A stretch of DNA of 64,000 nucleotides from Hymenobacter piscis (GCF_018760735.1 NZ_JAHHZN010000001.1:186001-250000), one strand, 5' to 3'; shown: positions 15,848 to 25,249, counted from the stretch's first letter. Made by a program: numbers and translations. The notes: generated by a model not told the origin, from the letters alone.

Positions 15848-16357
15848 CTATGCAAACTTGCGGCTAAGCTTAGGCAGCATCTCTATGATTTTCTGCTCAT
15901 TGTCACCCCAATTTAAATCGATAGCAGGAAGAGAATACCGGGTCGTTACTTTGTCAAAATCATCTTTGCCACTTTGCTCTTCATAAGCCATCCTAGCGAC
16001 ATAGAGCATGGATTCCGCTTCGGATTCCTCAGCGTCATCAACCTTAATTATTTTGGCTAAAGAATCTGGTTCAGCCAAGGCCGTTTCAAATACCTTCTGG
16101 CCACGCGCAATAAGCCATGCACGAAAGTACTCGAAGCCATCATCAGAGCAGCCTCCGAGTATAATGTAAGCTGCTGCCCACAAATTGCTTTGATACGCTT
16201 CGTGCATCAGGTGCTGAAACATATCCTCGAAAGCTATAATCTCTTCCGGCAGCAACGTAGCCAGCTTTTCTTGCAGGTGCTCGGCTTGTTCTTCTACATC
16301 ACCACCGCTTCTGCGCTTTGCTTGTTCTATAAGTTGCCAGAATTGTTGCTTATCCAT
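15848..16357 (-). CDS. DUF4240 protein
   Basis: 169 residues from the ATG at 16357; an upstream in-frame ATG at 16402 adds an unlikely leader. The start MDKQQFWQLIEQAKRRSGGD and the later SDDGFEYFRAWLIARGQKVFE are the recognised DUF4240 pattern. It is soluble and of unknown function, seen in SMI1-like or WGR-associated accessory contexts. It lies in the AT-rich island, between relic A and the carboxylase gene, inside a block bounded by 28-bp direct repeats. Confidence 0.85.
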   Translation of the reverse strand: MDKQQFWQLIEQAKRRSGGDVEEQAEHLQEKLATLLPEEIIAFEDMFQHLMHEAYQSNLWAAAYIILGGCSDDGFEYFRAWLIARGQKVFETALAEPDSLAKIIKVDDAEESEAESMLYVARMAYEEQSGKDDFDKVTTRYSLPAIDLNWGDNEQKIIEMLPKLSRKFA

Positions 16358-16408
16358 TGTCTTGTGTAATGATGTTACGCAGTACCTCCGTTTGTGTAGC
16401 ATGATGAG

Positions 16409-16444
16409 GGCTGTAGCGCGAACTTTGTAGTTCGCGCTACAGCC
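16409..16444. repeat. Perfect 16-bp palindrome (TAGCGCGAAC family)
   Basis: Arms GGCTGTAGCGCGAACT and its complement with a 4-nt loop. The core TAGCGCGAAC is shared with the element at 49703. It lies between the DUF4240 gene and the end of the carboxylase gene. Confidence 0.85.
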
Positions 16445-16486
16445 AACTGCGCAATATCAGTTGTATAGTGCTTATTGATTCTTTTC

Positions 16487-18115
16487 TCACACCTGAATCA
16501 CGCCCACGTTGTACGCCTTTTCAATCGGCGCGTGGTTGGCCATGCTGATGCCCTGGGAAATGACTTTGCGGGTTTCCAGCGGGTCGATGATGGCATCCAC
16601 CCAGAGGCGGGCTGCGGCGTAGTAGGGCGAGAGCTGCTCCTCGTAACGGGCCTTGATGGTGTCGAGCAGCTCCTTCTCGGCTTCGGGCGTGATTTCCTGA
16701 CCCTTGGCTTTAAGGGAAGCCACCTGAATCTGGAGCAGGGTGTTGGCGGCTGCCGCGCCGCTCATCACGGCCAGCTGGGCGGTGGGCCAGGCCACGATGA
16801 GGCGTGGGTCGTAGGCTTTGCCGCACATGGCGTAGTTACCGGCCCCGTAGCTGTTGCCAATCACCACCGAGAACTTGGGCACCACGGAGTTGGCCATGGC
16901 ATTTACCATCTTGGCGCCGTCCTTGATGATGCCGCCGTGCTCACTCTGCGAGCCTACCATGAAGCCCGATACGTCGTGCAGGAACACCAGCGGAATCTTC
17001 TTCTGGTTGCAGTTCATGATGAAGCGCGCCGCCTTGTCGGCCGAGTCGGAGTAGATGACGCCGCCCATCTGCATGGCGCCCTTCTTGGTCTTCACGATTT
17101 TGCGCTGGTTGGCCACGATGCCCACGGCCCAGCCCTCGATGCGCGCCAGGCCGCAAATCAGCGTCTGGCCGTAGAGGTCCTTGTAGGGCTCGAACTCCGA
17201 GTTATCGACCAGCCGGTGGATGATGTCCATCATGTCGTAGGGCTTAGCGCGGTCGGCGGGCAGCAAACCCAGGATTTCGGCCGGGTTTTCCTTGGGGGCG
17301 GCGGGCGTTTTGCGTGAGAAGCCGGCCGTGGCCTGGCCGCCCATCTTGTCGAAGATGTTGCGGATGTGGTCGAGGCACTGCTCGTCGTTTTCGAACTTGT
17401 AGTCCGTCACGCCCGAAATTTCGGAGTGGGTGGTAGCGCCGCCCAGCGTCTCGTTGTCGATGGATTCGCCGATGGCCGACTTCACCAGGTAGGAGCCCGC
17501 CAGGAATACTGAGCCGGTGCCGTCCACAATCATGGCCTCGTCGCTCATAATCGGCAGGTAGGCCCCGCCGGCCACGCACGGGCCCATAATGGCGGCCAGC
17601 TGCACGATGCCCATGCTACTCATCACGGCGTTGTTGCGGAAGATGCGGCCGAAGTGCTCCTTATCGGGGAAGATTTCGTCCTGCATGGGCAGGTACACCC
17701 CCGCCGAATCGACGAGGTAGATGATGGGCAGCTTGTTTTCGATGCTGATTTCCTGGGCCCGCAGGTTCTTCTTGGCCGTAATCGGGAACCAAGCGCCCGC
17801 CTTCACGGTGGCGTCGTTGGCCACGACCACGCACTGCCGGCCCTGCACCCAGCCAATGACGACCACCACGCCGCCGCCGGGGCAGCCGCCCTCTTCCTGG
17901 TACATTCCCTCCCCCGCAAACGCCCCGATTTCCACGGTTTCCGAATTCTTGTCGAGCAAATACTCAATCCGCTCCCGGGCCGTGAGCTTGCCCTTGGCCT
18001 TGTGCTTGGCAATGCCTTTTTCGCCGCCCCCGAGGGCCACTTTCTCCAGCCGTTTTTTCAGTTGGAAGTTGAGTTGCTTGATGCTGTCTTCGTTTTTGTT
18101 GAATTCGAGGTTCAT
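16487..18115 (-). CDS. Acyl-CoA carboxylase beta (carboxyltransferase) subunit
   Basis: 542 residues from ATG at 18115. The crotonase-fold carboxyltransferase halves are both present: the N-half with RIEYLLDKNSETVEIGAF and GGGVVVVIGWVQG, then GPCVAGGAYLPIMSDEAMIV with GTGSVFLAGSYLVKSA; the C-half with VFLHDVSGFMVG and YGAGNYAMCGKAYDPR. Length and the GTGSVFLAG segment are closest to methylcrotonoyl-CoA carboxylase beta, but propionyl-CoA cannot be excluded. It transfers the carboxyl from biotin to the acyl-CoA. No biotin-carboxylase alpha subunit is adjacent. The 3' end of this gene was duplicated into the neighbouring island. Confidence 0.92.
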   Translation of the reverse strand: MNLEFNKNEDSIKQLNFQLKKRLEKVALGGGEKGIAKHKAKGKLTARERIEYLLDKNSETVEIGAFAGEGMYQEEGGCPGGGVVVVIGWVQGRQCVVVANDATVKAGAWFPITAKKNLRAQEISIENKLPIIYLVDSAGVYLPMQDEIFPDKEHFGRIFRNNAVMSSMGIVQLAAIMGPCVAGGAYLPIMSDEAMIVDGTGSVFLAGSYLVKSAIGESIDNETLGGATTHSEISGVTDYKFENDEQCLDHIRNIFDKMGGQATAGFSRKTPAAPKENPAEILGLLPADRAKPYDMMDIIHRLVDNSEFEPYKDLYGQTLICGLARIEGWAVGIVANQRKIVKTKKGAMQMGGVIYSDSADKAARFIMNCNQKKIPLVFLHDVSGFMVGSQSEHGGIIKDGAKMVNAMANSVVPKFSVVIGNSYGAGNYAMCGKAYDPRLIVAWPTAQLAVMSGAAAANTLLQIQVASLKAKGQEITPEAEKELLDTIKARYEEQLSPYYAAARLWVDAIIDPLETRKVISQGISMANHAPIEKAYNVGVIQV

Positions 18116-18155
18116 TGGGGGTGGGAATGGGTGGGTGAGGGTGTGCGGGGTGGGT

Positions 18156-18258
18156 AGAACGTCATTCCGAGCTTGCCGAGGAATCTCGCGTGCTGACGTT
18201 GCCATAGTGAACCAACGTCAGCACGCAAGATTCCTCGGCAAGCTCGGAATGACGTTCT
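18156..18258. repeat. 46-bp-arm palindromic element, copy 1
   Basis: Arms 18156-18201 and 18213-18258 match at 45 of 46 positions around an 11-nt centre. The arm core reads GTCATTCCGAGCTTGCCGAG. It is in the spacer upstream of the carboxylase gene. Other copies are at 25129 and 61580, with unrelated centres of 31 nt. Confidence 0.95.
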
Positions 18259-18359
18259 GGTCGTATCCGTTACCGGTTCTGCAACCAGATAAAACCAAAG
18301 AAATCCGCCTGGGTAGGGCGGATTTCAAAGGTAAGCAGATTGGCCGATTGCGCGCCGGG

Positions 18360-19364
18360 CTATTTCACCGTTTTGGTTTCGGTTTCCGTCTCGATAACCG
18401 TGCCGTTGGGCTTCACGGTAGTGGTTTCCGTTTCCTTCTTGGTTTTGCCGCCGCCCCCGAACACGGAGAAGTGCACGTACTTCTTGGGGTTGGCCTGCAG
18501 GTCCGAAATTAGGGCATTGGAGCTGGCGGCGGTGGCGTTCAGGTTTTTGTAGAGCGAGGAATCGTTGAGCAGCTTGCCCAGGGAGCTGTTCTGGTCCGAG
18601 AGGGAGCGGTTGAGGGTAGTCATCGTGCTCTGGGCCTCCGTCATGGTGGCGTTGAGCTTGCGCATGGCCGGCCCCACCGGGGCGCGCTTGAGCGAGTCGC
18701 TGAGCACGGCGAAGTTGCTGGCAATGCGGTCGAACTTGGCGCTGGTCTTGTTCAGGTCGTTGGTAAGCTGGGCCATGTTACTGGTAATCTGGTTGATGTT
18801 GCGCTGGTTGAGCAACAGCAGATTCTTCAGGGCCTCGGTGCCGGCCTGGGCGTTGAGCAGGGTGGCCTGCAGGCTCACGCGGGCATCCTTGTTAAGAAAG
18901 CCGTTCACCTTGATCAGGGTCGAATCGACGGTGCCGAGCACGGGCAGGGCCTTGGCCTGGAAGGCATCGGTGATGCTGGCCACGGTATAGGACTTGAGCT
19001 CCTGTCCCCCGTCGTACACTTTCGAGTTGCGGCCCAGGAACAGGGTGATGGTTTTGGAGCCCAGCAGCGAGCCGCTCAGGCTGGCTACCGTGGAGTCGCC
19101 CACGGTGACGCCCTTCTGCAGCTCGATGGCCACTTTCACGCGGTTGCCCTCCTCGGGCACGAGGGCCATTTCCTTGACCTGACCCACCTTGATACCGTTC
19201 AGAATCACGGGATTGCCAATCGTGAGGCCGTCGACGTTATCGTACTTGGCGTAATACGTGCGGTCCGAAGAAAGCAGGTTGCTGCCCTTCAGGAACTGAA
19301 ACCCTACAATCAGCAGAGCCACGGCGACGATGCCCAGCAGGGCTACTTTAATTTCTTTTGACAC
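18360..19364 (-). CDS. MlaD-family (MCE domain) lipid-transport protein
   Basis: 334 residues from GTG at 19364. One N-terminal membrane helix (KVALLGIVAVALLIVGFQFL) precedes the MCE domain (YYAKYDNVDGLTIGNPVILNGIKVGQV, then GSLLGSKTITLFLG). A long helical region and a Thr/Glu/Lys-rich tail (ETETTTVK) follow. MlaD-type proteins form periplasmic hexamers that shuttle phospholipids between membranes with an MlaE/MlaF ABC transporter, which is not in this window. It follows the amidase gene by 66 bp in the same direction, so the two probably form an envelope operon. Confidence 0.9.
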   Translation of the reverse strand: MSKEIKVALLGIVAVALLIVGFQFLKGSNLLSSDRTYYAKYDNVDGLTIGNPVILNGIKVGQVKEMALVPEEGNRVKVAIELQKGVTVGDSTVASLSGSLLGSKTITLFLGRNSKVYDGGQELKSYTVASITDAFQAKALPVLGTVDSTLIKVNGFLNKDARVSLQATLLNAQAGTEALKNLLLLNQRNINQITSNMAQLTNDLNKTSAKFDRIASNFAVLSDSLKRAPVGPAMRKLNATMTEAQSTMTTLNRSLSDQNSSLGKLLNDSSLYKNLNATAASSNALISDLQANPKKYVHFSVFGGGGKTKKETETTTVKPNGTVIETETETKTVK

Positions 19365-19430
19365 GGAGTCAGCGGTTGATGGGCGGGAGAACAGGGAGGG
19401 AAAAACCGGCCCACGCGGGCCGGCGCGGGG

Positions 19431-20243
19431 TTATTCACCCGAGGCCGCTTCCAGCTCGTGTTTATAGTCGCGGAAGGCCTGGTAAATCCCCGAGGCCATA
19501 TACGACTGATTGGCTTTATCGTTCAGATACACTTCCTCGGCCCGGTTGGTCAGAAAACCCGACTCGATGAGCACCGAGGGCATAGTGGATTTCCACAGCA
19601 CCAGAAAGCCCGCCTGCTTCACCCCGCGCGAGGGCCGCTTGAGCGTGGTGCGGAACTGCCGGTCCACCTTCTGGGCAAACCGGATGCTGTTCACCATGTG
19701 GGCGCTCTGGAAGAGGGAGAACAGAATGTGGCTCTGGGGCGAAGTCGGGTCGAAGCCGTTGTACTGCTCCTTGTAGTTTTCTTCCTGCAGAATAACCGAG
19801 TTTTCGCGCTTGGCCACGGCCAGGTTGGCGTCGGTTTTGTGCGGCCCCATCGTCCAGACTTCGGTGCCGTGGGCGGCCGGGCTGCTGGCGTTGCAATGGA
19901 TGGAGATGAACAGGTCGGCGTTGTGCTTGTTGGCGATGCCGGCCCGGTCGGCCAGCTCCACGAACACGTCGGTTTTGCGGGTGTAAATCACCTTCACGTA
20001 GGGCATGTTCTCTTCAATCTGCTTCCCCAGGGCCAGCACCAGCTTGAGGGCCACGTCGGCCTCGCGGGCTTTCACGCCGGTGCAGCCCCGGTCTTTGCCG
20101 CCGTGGCCGGCATCGAGCACCACCGTGCGCAGCTTGTAGCGCGTAGGCGGAGGCGGCACCGGCCGGGGAGCCGGGGTGAGGGGGGCCGAAAATTCGGCGA
20201 ACAGGGCCAGGGCTGCCGCGCCCAGTATGACAATATTCCGCAC
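19431..20243 (-). CDS. N-acetylmuramoyl-L-alanine amidase (Amidase_3)
   Basis: 270 residues from GTG at 20243 with a short signal sequence. Amidase_3 zinc ligands are visible: His in VLDAGHGGKDRG, Glu in the READVAL segment, His in FISIHCNAS, and the catalytic Glu in SVLIESGFLTN. It cleaves the amide bond between muramic acid and the stem peptide in the periplasm. First gene of the pair with mlaD-like 18360-19364 and divergent from the LptD-like gene. Confidence 0.92.
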   Translation of the reverse strand: MRNIVILGAAALALFAEFSAPLTPAPRPVPPPPTRYKLRTVVLDAGHGGKDRGCTGVKAREADVALKLVLALGKQIEENMPYVKVIYTRKTDVFVELADRAGIANKHNADLFISIHCNASSPAAHGTEVWTMGPHKTDANLAVAKRENSVILQEENYKEQYNGFDPTSPQSHILFSLFQSAHMVNSIRFAQKVDRQFRTTLKRPSRGVKQAGFLVLWKSTMPSVLIESGFLTNRAEEVYLNDKANQSYMASGIYQAFRDYKHELEAASGE

Positions 20244-20272
20244 GGAGTTCGTTAGTTGGGGCAGCTACCCGC

Positions 20273-20280
20273 TACCTTTG
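20273..20280 (+). promoter_or_regulatory. -7 box of the LptD-like gene
   Basis: TACCTTTG, an exact TAnnTTTG match, with a weak TTA at -33 (spacer 18). The predicted start near 20287 leaves about 26 nt to the GTG at 20313. Confidence 0.6.
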
Positions 20281-20312
20281 CAAACGCCACAAAATAAACG
20301 ATAAATAACTAC

Positions 20313-23246
20313 GTGGCCCACCCTACGCCTGTGTTTCACTATTTACCGCGTGTAATCGGGATGCTGCGGCAGTGGCCGGGCCTACTGGCGCTGGCCCTGG
20401 GCCTGCTGGTATGGGTACCGGCCCAGGCCCAGCAGGCGCCGGTAAACCAGCAAAAGCTTCCCCACCCCACGCCCCGGCCCGCCACCGAGGTATCGCCCGG
20501 CACCCGGGCCGCGGGCGACGTGCGTCCGCTGCCCACTATCGTCAATCCGCCTTCCCCGGACGGCACCGTGCGCGACTCGTCTGGTCTGGCCCTGAGCGGT
20601 ACTGCTGACTCGCTGCGCCTCGGGGCCGGCGCCCGCAAAGGAGCCGTGGAAACCACCGTCAGCTACAAGGCCCAGGACTCCATCCGCTTCGAGGTGCAGA
20701 ACAAGCGCGCCATTCTCTACGACAAGGCCGTGGTGGACTACGGCGACATGAACCTGCAGGCTGCCCTGATTACGGTGGATTACAGCCGCAACCTGGTAAC
20801 GGCCGAGGGCGCGGCCGACTCCACCGGCAAGGTGCAGGACCGGCCCGTGTTCAAGCAGGGCGCGGCCACCTACCAGGCCGGCCGCATCGACTACAACATC
20901 AAGAGCCGCCGGGGCCGCATCACCGATGTGGTGACCCAGCAGGGCGAAGGCTACATCCACGCCGAAACCATCAAGAAGAACGACCGGAACGAGCTGTTCG
21001 GGGTGCACGGGCGCTACACTACCTGCAACCTGGAGCACCCGCACTTCTACATCAACGCTTCCAAAATGAAGGTGATGCCCGGCGAGCAGGTCGTGACCGG
21101 GCCGTTCAACTTGGTGGTAGGCGATATTCCGACGCCGCTGGGCTTTCTGTTCGGGTATTTTCCCACGCCCAAAACCAACAAGCGGGCTTCGGGCCTCATC
21201 ATTCCTACCTTCGGGCAGGCCGCCGACCGGGGCTTCTTTTTGCGCAACGGCGGCTACTACTGGGCCGCCAACGAGCACATCGGCGTGCGCCTGACCGGCG
21301 ACATCTACTCGGGCAACGCCGAGCAGTTCGGGGGCTGGCGGGGCACGGCCGAGATGCAGTACATCACCCGTTACAAGTACCAGGGCCTGTTTACGTTCAC
21401 CTACAACTCCCAGCCCACGGAGCGGCTGCTGGGCACCACCGACGCCAACACCAATCCGGACTTCAACCGGCCCCGCTCGGCCCGTACGTTTGGCCTGCAG
21501 TGGAACCATACGCCGGTAGCGCGCCCGGGCGGAGGCCGGTTTACGGCCAACGTGAACGTGAGCAGCAACAACCACTACCGGCAGACGTCCTATAACCCGC
21601 GCAACTACCTGACGGCCGCGTTTTCGTCTACCATTTCCTATTCCAAGCAACTGCGCAACGCGCCCATCAACTACGCGCTCCAGCTCACCCAGAGCCAGAA
21701 CACCCAGACCGGGACCATGGACTTCACCCTGCCCGACCTGACGCTGGGCGTGGCCCGGCAGTACGTGTACGACATTCTGAAAATCCGGCCCCGGAAGTTC
21801 TACGAGCAGCTGGCCTTCTCCTACGACCTGACCTTTCAGAACAAGCTCTCCAACAACATCCCGGCCCGGCAGATCAGCGGGGGCGCCATTCCGCTGCTGG
21901 GTGGCTCCACGGCCGCTTTCGTGTCGCCCATCAAGCTGGGCAGCCTCGACAAGTTGCTGCGCAACTCCCAGACGGGTATGCGCCACAACTTCGGCATCAC
22001 ACTGGGTAGCTACACCTTCGCCCACCTCAACCTCAGCCCCAGCGTCACCTACAACGAAGTGTGGTACTTCAAGCGCCTTGACTACCGCTACAGCGAGGTG
22101 GCCCGGGCCGTTACCATCGACACGCTCACCAGCTTTAACCGCCTCAACAGCTACACTTTCGGGGCCAATCTGAGCACGAACTTCTACGGCACGGTGGTGC
22201 GTAAGGGCACCCACAAAATTCAGGCCCTGCGCCATAAGGTGACGCCCAGCCTGAGCTTCAACTACGCCCCCGGCCCCCGTCGGAACGACCCGGCCTTTCA
22301 GGCTGTAGAGCTTCCGGGGCTGCGCGACCCCGCTACCGGCCGCCTCTACACCGAGGGGGAGACGTACATTGCTAACAATGGCCTGCTGCTGCCCCGCTAC
22401 AACGGCTTCCTGTACGGCGTGCCCACTACCTCGGAAGCCCGGCAGCTGAGCTTCAGCCTCCAGAATGCGGTGGAGATGAAAGTGCGCGACAATAAGGACA
22501 CCACCGGCACCACGCCCTTTAAGAAGGTCAGCCTGATTGACGGCCTCGACTTTAACACCGGCTACAACTTCGCCGCCGATTCATTAGAGCTAGCCCCGCT
22601 TTCGGCCACGTTCCGCACTCAGGTGGCCCGCAAGCTCAACATCACCATCAACGGCAACTTCGAGTTCTACCAGCAGGATTCCACCCGCCGCCTCATCGAT
22701 AAGTTTTTGTGGCAGCAGAAAAACTTCCGGCTGGCCCGCCTGAGCACGGCCAACCTGCAGCTCTCCTACCAGTTCAACCCCAGCCAGGGCAACCGCAAAG
22801 CCACCGTGCGCCGCGACGCTGCCCCCGTTAACGACCCGCAGCTGGGCGCGCCCCAGCAGATCAATCCCTACGAGGACTACGTGAACTTCGAGATTCCCTG
22901 GGAGCTGAACACCAGCTTCACGGCCTCCTACGCCAACCAGGGCCCGCTGCCGGCCCTTCCCAACCGCCCGCGCAGATCAGCTTACACGGCCGCCACGCTC
23001 AACCTCAACGGCTCGGTCAAGCTCACCGAAACGCTGCGCTTCGGTTTCAGCACCAACTACGACTTCATCAACCAGACGCCCGCCTTCACCACCCTCGACA
23101 TCACCAAGGACCTGCACTGCTGGCAGATTACGGGCAACTGGCGGCCCTTCGGCCCCACCCGCGGCTACTTCGTCACTATTGCCGCCAAATCGGCGCTACT
23201 GCAAAGCCTCAAGCTCAGCCGCAACCGCACGTTCCTCAATAATTAG
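20313..23246 (+). CDS. LptD/OstA-like outer-membrane assembly protein
   Basis: 977 residues from GTG at 20313; an alternative ATG at 20361 would give a shorter signal peptide (MLRQWPGLLALALGLLVW). After the signal there is an OstA-like N-domain (VETTVSYKAQDSIRFEVQN, DYGDMNLQAALITVDY, IKSRRGRITDVVTQQGEGYI). A large Tyr/Asn-rich beta-barrel follows (NGGYYWAANEHIGVRLTGD). In Gram-negatives LptD inserts lipopolysaccharide into the outer leaflet with LptE; this Bacteroidota version is larger and diverged. The TAG stop is part of the first heptamer of the downstream array. Confidence 0.85.
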   Translation: MAHPTPVFHYLPRVIGMLRQWPGLLALALGLLVWVPAQAQQAPVNQQKLPHPTPRPATEVSPGTRAAGDVRPLPTIVNPPSPDGTVRDSSGLALSGTADSLRLGAGARKGAVETTVSYKAQDSIRFEVQNKRAILYDKAVVDYGDMNLQAALITVDYSRNLVTAEGAADSTGKVQDRPVFKQGAATYQAGRIDYNIKSRRGRITDVVTQQGEGYIHAETIKKNDRNELFGVHGRYTTCNLEHPHFYINASKMKVMPGEQVVTGPFNLVVGDIPTPLGFLFGYFPTPKTNKRASGLIIPTFGQAADRGFFLRNGGYYWAANEHIGVRLTGDIYSGNAEQFGGWRGTAEMQYITRYKYQGLFTFTYNSQPTERLLGTTDANTNPDFNRPRSARTFGLQWNHTPVARPGGGRFTANVNVSSNNHYRQTSYNPRNYLTAAFSSTISYSKQLRNAPINYALQLTQSQNTQTGTMDFTLPDLTLGVARQYVYDILKIRPRKFYEQLAFSYDLTFQNKLSNNIPARQISGGAIPLLGGSTAAFVSPIKLGSLDKLLRNSQTGMRHNFGITLGSYTFAHLNLSPSVTYNEVWYFKRLDYRYSEVARAVTIDTLTSFNRLNSYTFGANLSTNFYGTVVRKGTHKIQALRHKVTPSLSFNYAPGPRRNDPAFQAVELPGLRDPATGRLYTEGETYIANNGLLLPRYNGFLYGVPTTSEARQLSFSLQNAVEMKVRDNKDTTGTTPFKKVSLIDGLDFNTGYNFAADSLELAPLSATFRTQVARKLNITINGNFEFYQQDSTRRLIDKFLWQQKNFRLARLSTANLQLSYQFNPSQGNRKATVRRDAAPVNDPQLGAPQQINPYEDYVNFEIPWELNTSFTASYANQGPLPALPNRPRRSAYTAATLNLNGSVKLTETLRFGFSTNYDFINQTPAFTTLDITKDLHCWQITGNWRPFGPTRGYFVTIAAKSALLQSLKLSRNRTFLNN

Positions 23247-23305
23247 AGCTTGGAGCTTAGAGCTTAGAGCTTAGAGCTTGGAGCTTGGAGCTTGGAGCTT
23301 AGAGG
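23243..23305. repeat. Heptamer array, unit TTRGAGC, nine units
   Basis: Nine contiguous 7-bp units alternating TTAGAGC and TTGGAGC. The LptD stop codon TAG (23244-23246) is in the first unit. No inverted partner is visible before panB; the rest of the spacer to 23473 shows only a C-rich stretch. Confidence 0.92.
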
Positions 23306-23473
23306 TATGGTCGTTTGGTGGATTGGGTTGTGTTCGGCGCGTTTTTTTGCTGGTGGACAATGAGTCGGGCACGGGTTTTCTAAAAAATCCGCAGCTTTGA
23401 CCCATGAGGGGGCGAAACTGTCCGGCGGTGATTTAAGCCCCTAAGCCCCCAAGACCCTAACACCCTACCCCCC

Positions 23474-24289
23474 ATGTCCCAACACAAGGAAGTCAAACTC
23501 GTGACCACGCACCAGCTGCTGGCCATGAAAGAGCGCGGCGAGAAAATTTCCATGCTCACGGCCTACGACTTCTCCATGGCCCAGATCCTGGACGGCGCCG
23601 GCATCGACGTCCTGCTCGTCGGCGACTCGGCCTCCAACGTCATGGCCGGCCACGAAACCACCCTGCCCATCACCCTCGACCAGATGATTTACCACGCCCA
23701 GAGTGTGGTGCGGGCCGTGAAGCGTGCCTTCGTGGTGGTCGATATGCCGTTTGGCTCCTACCAGGGCAACTCCTCGGAGGCCCTGCGTTCGGCCATCCGC
23801 ATCATGAAAGAATCGGGCGGGCACGGCATCAAACTCGAAGGCGGCGCCGAAATCAAGGACAGCATCATCCGGATTCTGACGGCCGGCATTCCCGTGATGG
23901 GCCACCTGGGGCTTACTCCGCAAAGTATTTATAAATTTGGCACGTACTCGGTGCGGGCCAAGGAAGAAGCGGAGGCGCAGAAGCTCATCGAAGACGCCTT
24001 GTTGTTGCAGGAAATCGGCTGTTTTGCCCTCGTGCTGGAAAAAATACCCTCGAGCCTGGCCAAGCAGGTGGCCGAAAAGCTCACGATTCCCGTCATCGGC
24101 ATCGGGGCCGGCCCCGACGTAGACGGGCAGGTGCTGGTAGTGCACGACATGCTGGGCATCACCAAGGAATTCAAGCCCCGCTTCCTGCGCCGCTACGCCG
24201 ACTTGGGCGACGCCATGCACGACGCCGTGCAACGCTACATCCAGGACGTGAAAGCCCGCGACTTCCCCACCGCAGACGAAGCGTATTAA
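23474..24289 (+). CDS. panB: 3-methyl-2-oxobutanoate hydroxymethyltransferase
   Basis: 271 residues, normal length. Conserved features are [14 protein letters not shown], the metal-site segment [34 protein letters not shown], and [11 protein letters not shown]. PanB makes ketopantoate, the first step toward pantothenate and CoA. No other pan gene is adjacent; the downstream gene is a pseudouridine synthase separated by a heptamer inverted pair. Confidence 0.97.
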   Translation: MSQHKEVKLVTTHQLLAMKERGEKISMLTAYDFSMAQILDGAGIDVLLVGDSASNVMAGHETTLPITLDQMIYHAQSVVRAVKRAFVVVDMPFGSYQGNSSEALRSAIRIMKESGGHGIKLEGGAEIKDSIIRILTAGIPVMGHLGLTPQSIYKFGTYSVRAKEEAEAQKLIEDALLLQEIGCFALVLEKIPSSLAKQVAEKLTIPVIGIGAGPDVDGQVLVVHDMLGITKEFKPRFLRRYADLGDAMHDAVQRYIQDVKARDFPTADEAY

Positions 24290-24398
24290 TTTCAATTAAA
24301 AATGAAGAGTTAAAAGTTGAAAGCTATTGATTGATACCTCATGAAAAGCCCTTTCTGGCGCCTGAGGCAATTTTTAACTTTTAACTTTTAATTTTTAA
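24288..24398. repeat. Inverted pair of heptamer arrays, unit CTTTTAA
   Basis: Left arm 24288-24322 has five 7-bp units of the form AATTTCA, ATTAAAA, ATGAAGA, GTTAAAA, GTTGAAA and touches the panB TAA stop. Right arm 24371-24398 has four inverted units (TTTTTAA, CTTTTAA twice, TTTTTAA). The centre is about 48 bp. Confidence 0.88.
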
Positions 24399-24408
24399 TT
24401 CCCCCCCA

Positions 24409-25116
24409 GTGAATCGTCCGAATTTGTGGTCGGAGCGGAAGGAAATTCTGTTCGAAGACAATCACCTGCTCATTATCAACAAGCCCGCCGGCCTGCTCGT
24501 GCAGGGCGACGCGACCGGCGACGAGCCGCTGTCGAATAAGGCCGAGGAATATCTGCGCTTCAAATACAAGAAGCCCGGGGCGGCCTTCGTGGGCGTGGTA
24601 CACCGCCTGGATCGGCCGGTGAGTGGCGTGGTGGTGCTGGCCAAAACCAGCAAGGCCCTGAGTCGCATGAACGAGATGTTCCGCGACAATAAAATCCACA
24701 AAACCTACTGGGCCCTCACCGGCAAATGCCCCGAGCCCACTGCCGGCCACCTCACTCACTGGCTCGTGAAGGACCCCATCCGCAACGTCACGAAAGCCTA
24801 TCCCGAGCGCCACGGCCAGGGCCAGAAATCCGACCTCGATTACAAAGTGCTGGGCCAGGCCGGCAACCGCTACCTGCTCCAGGTAAACCCCATCACGGGC
24901 CGCCCCCACCAGATCCGGGTGCAGCTGAGCACCGGCCTGGGCACGCCCATCGTGGGCGACGTGAAGTACGGCTTCCTGGCCCCGCTGCCCGACGTGAGCA
25001 TTGCCCTGCACGCCCGCCTGCTGGAATTCCAGCATCCCGTCACGAAGGAAGCCATGCGCATCGTGGCCCCGCTGCCGGATATTGCCCATTGGGAGGCTGC
25101 TGAGGCGTATTATTAG
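24409..25116 (+). CDS. RluA-family pseudouridine synthase
   Basis: 235 residues from GTG at 24409. The catalytic motif HRLDRPVSGV with its Asp is present, as are LLIINKPAGLLVQGD and the C-terminal PITGRPHQIRVQL. There is no S4 domain, as in the shorter RluA or RluD-like enzymes of Bacteroidota. It isomerises uridine in rRNA or tRNA; the exact target cannot be told from sequence. Confidence 0.93.
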   Translation: MNRPNLWSERKEILFEDNHLLIINKPAGLLVQGDATGDEPLSNKAEEYLRFKYKKPGAAFVGVVHRLDRPVSGVVVLAKTSKALSRMNEMFRDNKIHKTYWALTGKCPEPTAGHLTHWLVKDPIRNVTKAYPERHGQGQKSDLDYKVLGQAGNRYLLQVNPITGRPHQIRVQLSTGLGTPIVGDVKYGFLAPLPDVSIALHARLLEFQHPVTKEAMRIVAPLPDIAHWEAAEAYY

Positions 25117-25128
25117 GGTTTATAGAAA

Positions 25129-25249
25129 GAACGTCATTCCGAGCTTGCCGAGGAATCTCGCGTGCTGACGTTGCCAAAGCAATCCTGCTGTTGAGTTACT
25201 CTCCCAACGTCAGCACGCGAGATTCCTCGGCAAGCTCGGAATGACGTTC
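25129..25249. repeat. 45-bp-arm palindromic element, copy 2
   Basis: Arms 25129-25173 and 25205-25249 are perfectly complementary (45 of 45) around a 31-nt centre. It starts 13 bp after the stop codon of the pseudouridine synthase. Confidence 0.95.

Noticed and set aside
18156..18258. Long inverted repeat considered as an insertion sequence
   Set aside because: The centre is only 11 nt and there is no transposase or target duplication; it is a palindromic repeat.
20382..22235. 617-codon frame antisense to the LptD-like gene
   Set aside because: No recognisable domain, composition typical of antisense frames, and it lacks its own promoter; the sense gene has a signal peptide and barrel pattern.
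23243..23305. Direct repeats considered as a CRISPR array
   Set aside because: Units are 7 bp with no spacers and there are no cas genes; it is a tandem heptamer array.
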